Assembly (NCBI GenBank): GCA_016719885.1
Contig: JADJYF010000011.1
Location: 133,608-197,607 of the forward strand
Source of the DNA: Pseudomonadota bacterium
GTDB lineage: Bacteria > Pseudomonadota > Gammaproteobacteria > Ga0077536
DNA: 64,000 nt
Reading direction: 5' to 3'
In this document: piece by piece, positions 9,001-17,785 of the stretch
Position numbering within the stretch: position 1 is the first letter of the stretch
Layout of the letters: every line of letters begins with the position of its first letter
Program-made: the position numbers and the translations under genes
Notes under the pieces: model-generated
Told to the model about the DNA's origin: nothing
Database searches by the model: none
Seen by the model: the letters and a program-made list of their open reading frames with translations, nothing else

Positions 9001-10263
9001 ATGCCTGCGTCACGCGAGAAACAGGTGGCCGCTGCCGTGCTCGGCAACGCGCTCGAGTGGTACGACTTCGTCGTGTTCGGCATGTTGAGCGTATTGATCG
9101 CCGACCTGTTCTTTCCCGGCGATGATCAATACATCCGCCTGCTGAAAACCACCGCGACCTTCGGCGTGGGTTTCGTCATGCGTCCCATCGGTGGCGTGCT
9201 GATGGGCATCTATGCCGACCGCAAGGGGCGCAAGGCGGCGATGCAGATCATCATCGCGCTGATGACGGTGTCGCTGCTCACCATCGCCTTCGCGCCGACC
9301 TACGCCAGCATCGGCTATATCGCGCCGGCCCTGATCGTGTTCGCGCGGCTCCTGCAGGGCTTCGCCACCGGCGGCCAGTACGCCATCGCGACGTCGTTCC
9401 TGGTGGAAGTCGCGCCGCCCGGACGCAAGGGACTGTACGGTTCCATGACCCAGATCGGCCAGGCCCTGGCGGCGCTCGGCGGCGCCTGCGCGGGCATGGC
9501 GCTGAGCGTGGCGCTGACCCCCGAGCAGACCATGGCCTGGGGCTGGCGCCTGCCGTTCGCGGTGGGCCTGTTGATCGCGCCGGTCGGCGTCTATATCGCG
9601 CGTCATCTCGAGGAGAGCGATGCGTTTCTCGATCACCAGAAGTCGGGCGCCGAGCGCCTGCCCCTGATGACCATGCTGCATGAAAACCTGCGCGGCGTGC
9701 TGGTGACTTTCGGCCTCGTGATCTGCGGCACCATCACCTACTACGTCATCCTCATCTACATGCCGACCTTCGCCCAGCACGAGCTCAAATTCAGCGCCCG
9801 CGATGCCTTCAAGGTGCAGGTGCTGGCGCTGGTGACGCTGTCCGTCCTGACGCCCACCGCCGGCTGGCTGGCCGATCGCATCGCCATCCGGCCCTTGTTG
9901 ATGTTCGGTTCGGCGGCCATGCTGTGCGTGTTGCTGCCGCTGTTCCACCGTGTGCACGCGGCGCCGACCATCGCCAATCTCCTGCTTTTGCAGGTCACGG
10001 TCTGCGTGCTGTTCGCTTTCTACTTCGGCCCGGTCGCGACCGCCGTCGCCGAGCAGTTCCCGCCCGGCGCGCGTTCCACCGGCCTGTCGTTGGCGTATAA
10101 CCTGGCGGTGATGCTGTTCGGCGGCTTCGCGCAGTTCATCGTCACCTGGTTGATAGGCACGACCGGCGACCCGTATGCGGCGGCCTATTACGTGATGTTC
10201 GGCGCCGCCGCCGGCTTCGGCGCGGCCTGTTTTGTCAAACCCATCGAGCAAGCGCGCGCATGA
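9001..10263 (+). CDS. MFS transporter of the metabolite:H+ symporter (MHS) family
   Basis: A 420-residue, 12-helix inner-membrane transporter. The N-terminal GNALEWYDFVVFGMLS is the hallmark of the MHS family (ProP, KgtP, ShiA and citrate carriers). The MFS loop motif appears as YADRKGRKAAM after TM2, and RLLQGFATGGQYA marks TM4. ATG 9001 is chosen because upstream codons read through a REP palindrome. Its stop overlaps the next start (ATGA), so it is probably co-expressed with the flavin monooxygenase. The likely cargo is a small carboxylate or zwitterion. Confidence 0.9.
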   Translation: MPASREKQVAAAVLGNALEWYDFVVFGMLSVLIADLFFPGDDQYIRLLKTTATFGVGFVMRPIGGVLMGIYADRKGRKAAMQIIIALMTVSLLTIAFAPTYASIGYIAPALIVFARLLQGFATGGQYAIATSFLVEVAPPGRKGLYGSMTQIGQALAALGGACAGMALSVALTPEQTMAWGWRLPFAVGLLIAPVGVYIARHLEESDAFLDHQKSGAERLPLMTMLHENLRGVLVTFGLVICGTITYYVILIYMPTFAQHELKFSARDAFKVQVLALVTLSVLTPTAGWLADRIAIRPLLMFGSAAMLCVLLPLFHRVHAAPTIANLLLLQVTVCVLFAFYFGPVATAVAEQFPPGARSTGLSLAYNLAVMLFGGFAQFIVTWLIGTTGDPYAAAYYVMFGAAAGFGAACFVKPIEQARA

Positions 10264-11246
10264 TCCCGTTCTCCGTTCTCGACCTGTGCCCGGTGGTGGT
10301 CGGCGACACGCCGGCCGATGCGTTTCGCAACAGCCTCGATCTCGCCCGCCATGCCGAGCAGTGGGGGTACCAGCGCTACTGGCTGGCCGAGCACCACAAC
10401 ATGGTCGGCATCGCCAGCGCCGCCACCGCGGTGGTGGTCGGCCACATCGCCAGCGGTACCGAACGCATACGGGTCGGCGCCGGCGGCGTGATGCTGCCCA
10501 ACCATTCGCCGCTGGTCATCGCCGAGCAGTTCGGCACCTTGGAATCGCTGTATCCCGGCCGCATCGATCTCGCGCTCGGTCGCGCGCCGGGCTCCGATGG
10601 CATCACCGCGCGCGCCCTGCGGCGCGATGCCATCAGCGCCGCCGAGCGCTTTCCGCAGGACGTCGCCGAACTCTTGTCGCTGTTCGAACCGGCGCAGCCG
10701 CGCCAGGCCATCCAGGCGGTGCCGGGCTGTGGTCTCGAGGTGCCGGTATGGATCCTGGGCTCGAGCCTGTTCGGTGCGCAGCTCGCCGCGACGCTCGGCC
10801 TGCCCTATGCGTTCGCCTCGCACTTCGCGCCGGAGATGCTGCTCGATGCGCTCGACGTCTACCGGCGCTACTTCCAGCCCTCGCCCCGTCTGGAAAAACC
10901 CTACGTCATGCTGGGTGTGAACTGCGTGCTGGCCGACACCGACGCCGAGGCGCGGCGCCTGTTCACGTCCGCCCAGCAGCAGTTCACCAACCTGTTCCGA
11001 GGCGCGCCGGGCAAGGTGCAGCCGCCGCTCGATTCCATGGATGACTACTGGACGCCGGGCGAGAAGGCCGGTGTGGACCGCGCCCTGCGCTTTGCCATCG
11101 TCGGCGCGCCCGACAGCGCACGCGCCAGGTTCGATGAATTCATCGCCCGCACCCAGGCCGACGAACTCATGCTCACCGCGCAGATTCACGATCACGGCGC
11201 ACGCCTCAATTCCTACCGCCTGGCCGCCGCCTTGCGCGAGCGCTGA
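10260..11246 (+). CDS. LLM-class flavin-dependent oxidoreductase (luciferase-like monooxygenase)
   Basis: A 328-residue (beta/alpha)8 flavin enzyme. The early AEQWGYQRYWLAEHHNM, then GAGGVMLPNHSPLVIAEQFG and YPGRIDLALGRAPGSD are the signature segments of the bacterial luciferase-like YhbW/LLM group. These use FMNH2 or F420 to oxidise small substrates. It overlaps the preceding transporter by four bases (ATGA), suggesting that the transported compound is its substrate; that link is inference. Confidence 0.88.
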   Translation: MIPFSVLDLCPVVVGDTPADAFRNSLDLARHAEQWGYQRYWLAEHHNMVGIASAATAVVVGHIASGTERIRVGAGGVMLPNHSPLVIAEQFGTLESLYPGRIDLALGRAPGSDGITARALRRDAISAAERFPQDVAELLSLFEPAQPRQAIQAVPGCGLEVPVWILGSSLFGAQLAATLGLPYAFASHFAPEMLLDALDVYRRYFQPSPRLEKPYVMLGVNCVLADTDAEARRLFTSAQQQFTNLFRGAPGKVQPPLDSMDDYWTPGEKAGVDRALRFAIVGAPDSARARFDEFIARTQADELMLTAQIHDHGARLNSYRLAAALRER

Positions 11247-11280
11247 ACCTGCGGCGCCTCGAATGCCGCCCCGGATCAAG

Positions 11281-11308
11281 GTGACGTATTTCGGCATCGT
11301 GGTACAAA
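11281..11308 (+). promoter_or_regulatory. Candidate promoter of the hybrid histidine kinase gene
   Basis: GTGACG (11281-11286) and TACAAA (11303-11308) are separated by 16 bases, 30 bases before the ATG. Each hexamer matches the sigma-70 consensus at four positions. Confidence 0.35.
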
Positions 11309-11338
11309 TACCGGGCGTGACGGACGGGGGCCCGGCGA

Positions 11339-14338
11339 ATGCGTAGGCAGATAAGAGACCAGCAGTTGATGCTGGCCGCCGTGGCGAGCCTTGCCATGGT
11401 CGCCATAGGCGCGGTGGTGCTGCTGGGCTGGCTGGCGGATATCGACCAGATGAAGTCCCTGGTGCCGGGCTTCGCCACCATGAAGGTCAATACAGCGCTG
11501 GGCAGCGTGTTGCTGGGCGGCGCGCTGTTCATCGCGGTCGGGCGCGAACGCAACCCCGCGCACGCCGCGCGGCCGAGCGTGGCCATGCTGCTGCTGGCAC
11601 TGCCAGTGATGGTCATCGGTCTCATGACCTTGGCCGAATACCTGTGGGCGCTGGACTTCGGCATCGACGCGCTGCTGGCGCCGCCCGTCGAGTGGGAGAG
11701 CTATCAACGGTTCCCGGCGCGCATGGCGCCGGTCACGGCGCTGTCTCTGGTACTCGGCGCCGGCGCCCTGTCGTCCCTCGCCTTGCCCGCGGCACGTCAA
11801 CGCAATCTTCCGCAGAATCTCGCCACCCTGCTCAGCGTGCTGATGCTGACCGTGACCTACGGTTACCTGTATACCGCCGAGACCTTGTATCGCTCCGGCG
11901 GGCTCGCTTCCATCGCGCCCCATTCGGCCTTGGCCTTTCTGCTGCTCGGTCTCGGCGTGATGGCGGTGACCGCCAATCGCGGCTGGATAGCGGATTTCTC
12001 GCAGCCCACGCCATCGGCGGCGGCCGCGCGCAATACGCTCATGATCATCACGCTGGCCGTGCCGGTGATCGGTTCGTTACGCCTGGCCGGGCAGCGCGCC
12101 GGTTGGTACGACACTCCTTTCGGCCTCGCCATCATGTCCGTGGTGTTGACGCTGGTGGTGGCGGTGCTGCTGTGGTTCAACGCGCGCCGCGCCGGTGTTC
12201 TCGATCGCGAGCTGGCGCGGCTGTCGCGCCTGTATTCGCAGCTGTCGCAGACCAACCAGGCCATCGTACGCTGCCCCGACGAAGCGTCGCTGTTCCCGCG
12301 CGTATGTGAAGTGGCCGTCGAATTCGGCCAGTTCTCGTTTGCGTGGATAGGCCTGCTCGACGCTGACGCTGGTGTCACGCGCGTGGTGGCACAGGCCGGC
12401 GAGGCTCGCGATGTCATCGACGCCGGCGGCGGACAAGCGCGCCAGGAGTGGCCCTTCGCGCCGACCTTGTTGCTGAACAAGTTCCTGTTCAGTGCCAGTC
12501 GCGATGTCGATCCGCCGCCGACGCCCTGGCACCACCAGGCGCTGCGCGCCGGCTATCACGGCGCGGCCGTGCCAATTCGGCGTGACGACGTGGTGGTCGG
12601 TTCGCTCAACCTCTACGCGCGCGACCCCGAGTACTTCGGCGCCTACGCGGTGCCGACGCTCGAGGAAGTGGCGCTCGACGTCTCCTTCGCGCTCGACAAC
12701 TACCGACGTGAAGCCGAGCGCGCCACCGCGCTCGCCGCCCTGCAGGCCTCGGAACAACGTTTCGAGGAACTGGCCGTGCGCCTGCCGGTCGGCCTGTTCT
12801 CGCTCAGCATCGACCGGGAAGGCGGCTACCGCTACACCTATGTCAGCCCGCAATACTGCCGGCTGATGGGCGTCACCCAGGAGCGCATGCTGCGCGACCC
12901 GACCACGCCGCTCAAGATCGTGCATCCGGACGATCTGGCCGAGTACCAGCGCATACGCTCGCGCAGCCGCCAGTTGCATGGGCCGGTAAGTCTCGAGATG
13001 CGTTACCTCATTCGCGGCGGCGTGCGCTGGATCCGCACCCTCGGTCAGCCGCATCCTGAAGAGCGCGGCGAAGTGGCGTGGAGCGGCGTGGTGATGGACA
13101 TCACCGATCAGAAGCTCGCCGAGCAGGAACGCGATCGCCTGCGCAGCCAGCTGACCCAGGCGCAGAAGATGGAAGCCATCGGCCAGCTGACCGGCGGCAT
13201 CGCCCATGACTTCAACAACATCCTCGGCAGCGTGCTGGGCTTCACCACCCTGGCGCTGACGCGTGAAGTGACCGACCCCGACAGCAAGCTCGCCAATTAC
13301 CTCACCGAGGTGCAACACGGCGCCGAGCGCGCGCGCGACCTGGTCACCAAGATGATGCGCTTCAGCCGCGCCGACAAGCCGGACGCGGTGCTCGACGTGT
13401 TGCAGCCACAGCCCACGCTCGAAGAGGTGACGAAACTGCTGGGCGCGGTGCTGCCGGCCAGCATGTCGGTGGTGCGCGAATACGACGAGCGACTGCCGGC
13501 GGTGGCGGTCAGTTCGGTGGCCTTTCACCAGGCGGTGATGAACCTCGCCATCAATTCACGCGATGCCATGCACGGCCAGGGCCATTTGACTCTCGGCGTG
13601 CGTCTGCGCAAGGTCGAGCGCGGTGTGTGCGCGTCCTGTCAGTGTGAATTCTCCGGCGAGTACGTGGCGGTCAGCGTGGCCGACGACGGCCCGGGCATCC
13701 CGCCCGAGAGCCAGGCCGAAGTGTTCAGACCGTTCTTCACCACCAAGGAAGTCGGCAAGGGCACCGGCCTCGGTCTCGCCATGGTGCATGGCATCGTGCA
13801 CGACGCCAACGGCCATATCCTGTTGAGTTCCGACGCGGGCCACGGCACGCGCTTCGAACTGTTGTTCCCGCCCCACACGGGCGTCGCGCCGACCGACGTC
13901 GGCGCCGATCTCAAGGCCGCCCTCGACAATGGCGGCGGCGCACGCATCGCGGTGGTCGATGATGAACCGGCGCTCACGCGCCTGTGGCAGGAATTGCTGG
14001 AAGGCAACGGCTATCGCGTGGTGACCTTCAACGACAGCGGTGCGGCGCTGTCGACCTTTCTCGCGCACCCCGAGGGTTTCGACGCGATGGTGCTGGACAT
14101 GACCATGCCGGAGCTGTCCGGCGACAGCCTGGCGCGCCAGATCCTGTCGCGGCGTCCCGAGTTGCCGGTGTTCATCTGCACCGGCTACAGCGACCGGCTC
14201 GATACCTTGATGGCGCAAAGCCTGGGTGTGCGCGGCGTGTTCAGCAAGCCCGTCGATTTCGACGAAGTGCTGAAGGGCATCGGCGAAGCCGTGCGCGCTT
14301 CGTCGCTCACGTCGCTCGCCAGCGAGTCGTCCGACTGA
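11339..14338 (+). CDS. Membrane hybrid sensor histidine kinase (MASE-like, GAF, PAS, HisKA, HATPase, receiver)
   Basis: 999 residues. Domains in order: about seven or eight transmembrane helices (1-285), a GAF domain (about 300-465), a PAS domain (about 475-590) and an HisKA domain with the phosphorylated His623 in GGIAHDFNNIL. Next come an ATPase domain (ADDGPGIP, GKGTGLGLAMVHG) and a C-terminal receiver with Asp920 (VLDMTMPELSG) and the conserved lysine in FSKPVD. A cysteine cluster, Cys764/767/769, lies just before the G1 box. With no separate regulator adjacent, output probably goes through an unlinked phosphotransfer or regulator protein. The signal is unknown. Confidence 0.92.
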   Translation: MRRQIRDQQLMLAAVASLAMVAIGAVVLLGWLADIDQMKSLVPGFATMKVNTALGSVLLGGALFIAVGRERNPAHAARPSVAMLLLALPVMVIGLMTLAEYLWALDFGIDALLAPPVEWESYQRFPARMAPVTALSLVLGAGALSSLALPAARQRNLPQNLATLLSVLMLTVTYGYLYTAETLYRSGGLASIAPHSALAFLLLGLGVMAVTANRGWIADFSQPTPSAAAARNTLMIITLAVPVIGSLRLAGQRAGWYDTPFGLAIMSVVLTLVVAVLLWFNARRAGVLDRELARLSRLYSQLSQTNQAIVRCPDEASLFPRVCEVAVEFGQFSFAWIGLLDADAGVTRVVAQAGEARDVIDAGGGQARQEWPFAPTLLLNKFLFSASRDVDPPPTPWHHQALRAGYHGAAVPIRRDDVVVGSLNLYARDPEYFGAYAVPTLEEVALDVSFALDNYRREAERATALAALQASEQRFEELAVRLPVGLFSLSIDREGGYRYTYVSPQYCRLMGVTQERMLRDPTTPLKIVHPDDLAEYQRIRSRSRQLHGPVSLEMRYLIRGGVRWIRTLGQPHPEERGEVAWSGVVMDITDQKLAEQERDRLRSQLTQAQKMEAIGQLTGGIAHDFNNILGSVLGFTTLALTREVTDPDSKLANYLTEVQHGAERARDLVTKMMRFSRADKPDAVLDVLQPQPTLEEVTKLLGAVLPASMSVVREYDERLPAVAVSSVAFHQAVMNLAINSRDAMHGQGHLTLGVRLRKVERGVCASCQCEFSGEYVAVSVADDGPGIPPESQAEVFRPFFTTKEVGKGTGLGLAMVHGIVHDANGHILLSSDAGHGTRFELLFPPHTGVAPTDVGADLKAALDNGGGARIAVVDDEPALTRLWQELLEGNGYRVVTFNDSGAALSTFLAHPEGFDAMVLDMTMPELSGDSLARQILSRRPELPVFICTGYSDRLDTLMAQSLGVRGVFSKPVDFDEVLKGIGEAVRASSLTSLASESSD

Positions 14339-14376
14339 TCCTGCACGTCGTCCTGAACGTCGGCGAGTCGGCCTGC

Positions 14377-14382
14377 TACCAT
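14377..14382 (+). promoter_or_regulatory. Candidate -10 element for the secreted hypothetical protein
   Basis: TACCAT followed by a GC-rich discriminator, 35 bases before the ATG at 14418. No clear -35. Confidence 0.25.
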
Positions 14383-14417
14383 GCGCGCCGCGATCCGAAT
14401 TGAAAGAGACGACAGGC

Positions 14418-14975
14418 ATGGCAACGAAACGGGCAGGGATGACAGGCGCGGCGCGCTGGCTACGCATGGCGCGCACCTGCGGCCTCGCGCTGCTGCTGGC
14501 GGCCGGTGTCGCGGCGGCCGACGACATGCTTCGCGCCGGCGGTCTCGATGAACTCGGCGACGCCGCGCTCAGCCAGGCCATCATCGACTACTACCAGGCC
14601 GAGCAAGGCCATGACTGGCAGACCACCTACGCGCTGCGCGGCCCGCGTTTCGCGGCCGTCGTGCCCTACGAAACCTATGCGCGGCAAATGGATCTCGATG
14701 CGCGCGGCTGGCAACTGGTCGCCATCGAGGGACGCACGGTGCGTGTCGATGGCGGCGTCACCAGCGTCACGCTGTCGTTCCAGGAAGATCTCGACCACGA
14801 CATCGCCGCGCGCCTGCTCGGGGCGGAACTCGCCGCGCCGGCCAACGATGCCACGCCGCAGCGTTACAGCCAGCCCGAAGTCACGCAATGGGCGATGGAG
14901 GAGGGGCGCTGGATCGCACTGATGCCGGGCGCCCGCCAGCATTTCGTATACAACGAACGCCTGGTGTGGGACTGA
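14418..14975 (+). CDS. Hypothetical secreted protein
   Basis: 185 residues with a cleavable Sec signal: basic start, then hydrophobic GLALLLAAGVAAAD, with predicted cleavage after AAA/AD near residue 34. The mature part is mixed alpha/beta with QAIIDYYQAEQGHDWQTTYALRGP, suggestive of an NTF2-like or DUF-type cone fold. No catalytic motif was recognised. The ATG at 14418 has a GAAAGAGA stretch upstream; a TTG at 14400 is the alternative. It follows the hybrid kinase by 79 bases, so it could be an accessory periplasmic protein, but that is only positional. Confidence 0.6.
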   Translation: MATKRAGMTGAARWLRMARTCGLALLLAAGVAAADDMLRAGGLDELGDAALSQAIIDYYQAEQGHDWQTTYALRGPRFAAVVPYETYARQMDLDARGWQLVAIEGRTVRVDGGVTSVTLSFQEDLDHDIAARLLGAELAAPANDATPQRYSQPEVTQWAMEEGRWIALMPGARQHFVYNERLVWD

Positions 14976-15125
14976 GCCGCCAGGAGTGAGCGCATGACGG
15001 CGTCCGGCGCCACGCACTCGCGCGTGCCAATGCATGCGTTGCGCGCGCGAGGCCTTGCCGCTACCGCCGCTTCGGGCATGCCGAGCTTCCCCATTCGGTG
15101 GGCTCACCTCGGGCTCGCGACGCGC

Positions 15126-15131
15126 CATACT
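15126..15131 (+). promoter_or_regulatory. Candidate -10 element for the second amidase
   Basis: CATACT plus a GC-rich discriminator, 23 bases before the ATG at 15155. Confidence 0.25.
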
Positions 15132-15154
15132 CCGCCAAGCCTTGCACTGGGAGA

Positions 15155-16597
15155 ATGACCGTGGCCTTGCCGGAATATGATCAATACGACGCGGTCGGGC
15201 TGGCAGACCTGGTGCGCACCGGCAAGCTGTCGGCGCGTGAAATCATCGATGAAGCGATCGCGCGCGCCGAGGCGGTCAACCCGGCGCTGAATTTTCTCTC
15301 TCATCGTGCTTACGACGTGGCGCGCGCGGCGGCGGATTCACCGCGCCTGCCACGCGGGCCACTGGCGGGCGTGCCGTGGCTGGTCAAGGAACTCGCCAGC
15401 AGCTGGGCTGGCCAGCCCTTCACCAACACCGTGCCTTACCTCAAGGACCTGCGCGCGCCCGCTGATTCGCTGCTGCTCGAACGCATGCAGGCGGCCGGCA
15501 TGATCCCGTTCGGCAAAAGCACCTCGCCGGAGAATGGCTGGGCGCTCAGCACCGAATCGAGCCTGCACGGCATCACGCGCAGTCCCTGGCATCTCGAGCG
15601 CACGCCGGGCGGTTCCAGCGGTGGCTCGGCGGCGGCGGTCGCGGCGCGCGTGCTGCCCATGGCCGACGCCTCCGACGGCGGCGGCTCGATACGCGTGCCG
15701 GCGGCGAACTGTGGTCTGTTCGGACTCAAGCCGGCGCGCGGGCGCATTTCGCTCGCGCCCGGCGTGGTCGATTTCTGGTACGGCGGCGCGACCTTGCACT
15801 GCGTGTCGCTGAGTGTGCGCGACAGCGCCGCGCTGCTCGATGTCACGGCCGGCGCCTTGCCTGGCGAACCCTATGGGCTGCCGCGGCCCGCGCGTCCGTT
15901 CGTGTCCGAGGTCGGCGTCGATCCGGGGCGCTTGCGCATCGCCATCGTCACCGACACGCCCGCGCACGGCACGCCGCTCGATGCCGAGATCCGCCAGGCC
16001 GTCGAAGAAGCGGGCCGCCTGCTCGAGAGTCTCGGCCACGACATCGAACCGCAAGCCGTGCCCTACGACTTCTGGCCCTTGTACAAGACCTACACCGCGC
16101 TGGTGGCGGTGCAGACCGCGTGTTTCTTCGACGCCATGGCGCCGCTGGTGGGGCGCGCGGCGACGCCGGCCGACATGGCGCCCCTGTACTGGTCGATGAT
16201 CGAAAAGGGGCGACGTTACACCGCCACCGATCACTCCAATCACATCGAGGCCATGCGCCTTGCCTGTCGCGACCTGCTGACGCGCATGGCGGCCTTCGAC
16301 CTGTGGCTGATGCCGACCGTGCCGATGCTGCCGCGCGCCCATGGTTATTACGACATGAACCTCGATGTCGATGCCTATGACGACACGCGCATGGGGCCGG
16401 ACTGCTGCTATACCTCGCCCTTCAATGCCGCCGGCTCGCCGGCCATGTCGGTGCCGATGGGCTGGTCGCGCGCAGGGCTGCCGATTGGCGTGCAGTTCGT
16501 GGCGCGCGATGCCGACGAGGCGTTGCTGTTGCGCGTGGCCGGACAGATCGAATCGGCGCGGCCGTGGCGCGGACGCAAGCCACCGGTGTGTGGCTGA
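15155..16597 (+). CDS. Amidase-signature family hydrolase (second copy)
   Basis: 480 residues. The catalytic lysine is in PWLVKELASSW, the cis-Ser in TPGGSSGGSAAAVAAR and the nucleophile in ASDGGGSIRVPAA. The usual GSDTGGS is altered to ASDGGGS but the serine is kept. The C-terminal LPIGVQFVARDADEALLLRVA is typical of the family. It resembles 6-aminohexanoate-cyclic-dimer hydrolase-like and other broad amidases more than GatA. ATG 15155 has a GGGAGA site; a GTG two codons later is possible. Its sequence differs clearly from the amidase at 7426-8838. Confidence 0.9.
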   Translation: MTVALPEYDQYDAVGLADLVRTGKLSAREIIDEAIARAEAVNPALNFLSHRAYDVARAAADSPRLPRGPLAGVPWLVKELASSWAGQPFTNTVPYLKDLRAPADSLLLERMQAAGMIPFGKSTSPENGWALSTESSLHGITRSPWHLERTPGGSSGGSAAAVAARVLPMADASDGGGSIRVPAANCGLFGLKPARGRISLAPGVVDFWYGGATLHCVSLSVRDSAALLDVTAGALPGEPYGLPRPARPFVSEVGVDPGRLRIAIVTDTPAHGTPLDAEIRQAVEEAGRLLESLGHDIEPQAVPYDFWPLYKTYTALVAVQTACFFDAMAPLVGRAATPADMAPLYWSMIEKGRRYTATDHSNHIEAMRLACRDLLTRMAAFDLWLMPTVPMLPRAHGYYDMNLDVDAYDDTRMGPDCCYTSPFNAAGSPAMSVPMGWSRAGLPIGVQFVARDADEALLLRVAGQIESARPWRGRKPPVCG

Positions 16598-16618
16598 GGC
16601 GCGGCGCGTCGGCGCGTA

Positions 16619-16930
16619 TCAGTCGAGCTCGGCGTACAGCACGCCGTGGTCGACGCTGACCGCGTAGCAACGTTGCGCCTGCGCGCAGGGCGCGCGCGTC
16701 GCGGCGCCGCTGCGGATGTCGAAACCGCCGCGATGATGCGGGCACAGGATCTCGTCGCCGAGCAATTCGCCCTCCGCCAGCGAGGCGGCGCCATGGCTGC
16801 AGGTGTCGTCCATGAGGTGGTAAGCCTGCCCGCTCGCGATCAACAGCAGCGGCGCACGGCCGGCGATTTCGATGCGTCGCAGGCTGTGCGGCAAGACTTC
16901 GGCGACGGCAAGCAGGGCGACGCGCGGCAT
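16619..16930 (-). CDS. Rieske [2Fe-2S] ferredoxin-like protein
   Basis: 103 residues forming a single Rieske domain. The cluster ligands are Cys44-x-His46 (CSHG) and Cys63-x-x-His66 (CPHH), with the GGFDIRSG loop after them. Stand-alone proteins of this size usually pass electrons to ring-hydroxylating or other oxygenases. No oxygenase alpha subunit is adjacent, so its partner is unknown. ATG 16930 is used rather than the earlier 16960 because the Rieske fold begins there. Confidence 0.88.
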   Translation of the reverse strand: MPRVALLAVAEVLPHSLRRIEIAGRAPLLLIASGQAYHLMDDTCSHGAASLAEGELLGDEILCPHHRGGFDIRSGAATRAPCAQAQRCYAVSVDHGVLYAELD

Positions 16931-17078
16931 GGTCGGAGGCTCGTGAACGGTTCGCCGCATTGTGCCCGAGCGCAGTGTTCGCGACGACGGTTCGCCGGCC
17001 GGCGCGCTCGAGGCTCGACGCCACGCCGGCGGCGCAGTAGGGTGAACGCCTCAAGTCGCCGGCCCACGAGGTTTCCCC

Positions 17079-17555
17079 ATGGCATCCGCCCCTCCGTTTC
17101 GCTATCACGGCCTGGATCACGTGGTGCTCAAGGTCACCCACATCGAACGCACCCTGCATTTCTACTGCGAGGTGCTGGGCATGAAGCTCGAGCGCATCAT
17201 CGAGGACTTCGGCATCTACCAGCTGCGCTGCGGGCGCCACCTCATCGACCTGCAGGTGGTGCCGGCCGGCACCGGGCTCGCCACCAAGGCCTCGCGCGGC
17301 ATCGACCACCTGTGCGTGCTGATCGATGGCGACATGGGCGAGGTGCTGGACCATCTCGCGGCCCACGACGTGCCGGTGGAGTGGGGGCCGGTCGAGCTGT
17401 ACGGCGCCACCGGCTTCGGTACCTCGGTCTACGTGCCCGATCCCGACGGCCACACCATCGAGCTCAAGGTCGACCACGCCGATTTTCCGCTGCGCACCAG
17501 CGGCAGGGATGCGCTGGCCACGCTCACCCGGCCACCGCCCAAGGCGCGTCCCTGA
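17079..17555 (+). CDS. VOC-family (glyoxalase/dioxygenase-like) protein
   Basis: 158 residues with two beta-alpha-beta-beta-beta modules. It starts FRYHGLDHVVLKVTHIERTL (the first metal-ligand His is in LDHVVL) and ends TSVYVPDPDGHTIELKV, the conserved PDGHTIE with the glutamate ligand. HLCVLID supplies the second-module histidine. The fold covers glyoxalase I, fosfomycin-resistance and extradiol dioxygenase-like enzymes; which one cannot be told. A GAGG site precedes the ATG. Confidence 0.85.
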   Translation: MASAPPFRYHGLDHVVLKVTHIERTLHFYCEVLGMKLERIIEDFGIYQLRCGRHLIDLQVVPAGTGLATKASRGIDHLCVLIDGDMGEVLDHLAAHDVPVEWGPVELYGATGFGTSVYVPDPDGHTIELKVDHADFPLRTSGRDALATLTRPPPKARP

Positions 17556-17567
17556 GCGCTGCGTTCT

Positions 17568-17636
17568 ACAAGTTCTGGACTTGTGGCCGCTGTTAAGCTG
17601 TATTGTGGGTCCACGCCGCCTGAACCACGCGGCGTG
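17568..17636 (+). promoter_or_regulatory. Palindrome, -10-like element and leader hairpin upstream of the PAS kinase gene
   Basis: A perfect 6-base inverted repeat (ACAAGT, 5-base loop, ACTTGT; 17568-17584) precedes TATTGT (17601-17606). Next comes an 8-bp perfect hairpin CACGCCGC/GCGGCGTG (17612-17619 and 17629-17636). If transcription starts just after the TATTGT, the hairpin lies in a leader of about 175 bases. An operator plus RNA leader is an inference. Confidence 0.3.
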
Positions 17637-17785
17637 CACGTCCGTCGCCCGACTCGCAAACGCGACTATCACTGAACTCGACATCCGCCTGGGCGGCGCG
17701 CCGCTCACGGTGGCTAGCGGGAGTGACTGAACGCCATGCATATCTCGAGTGTTGCAAATTTGGATCTCGACGCGAGCCCACGGCC

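Noticed and set aside
7426..16597. The two amidases as a recent duplication
   Set aside because: Their proteins share only the signature motifs and differ in the nucleophile segment (GSDTGGS against ASDGGGS).
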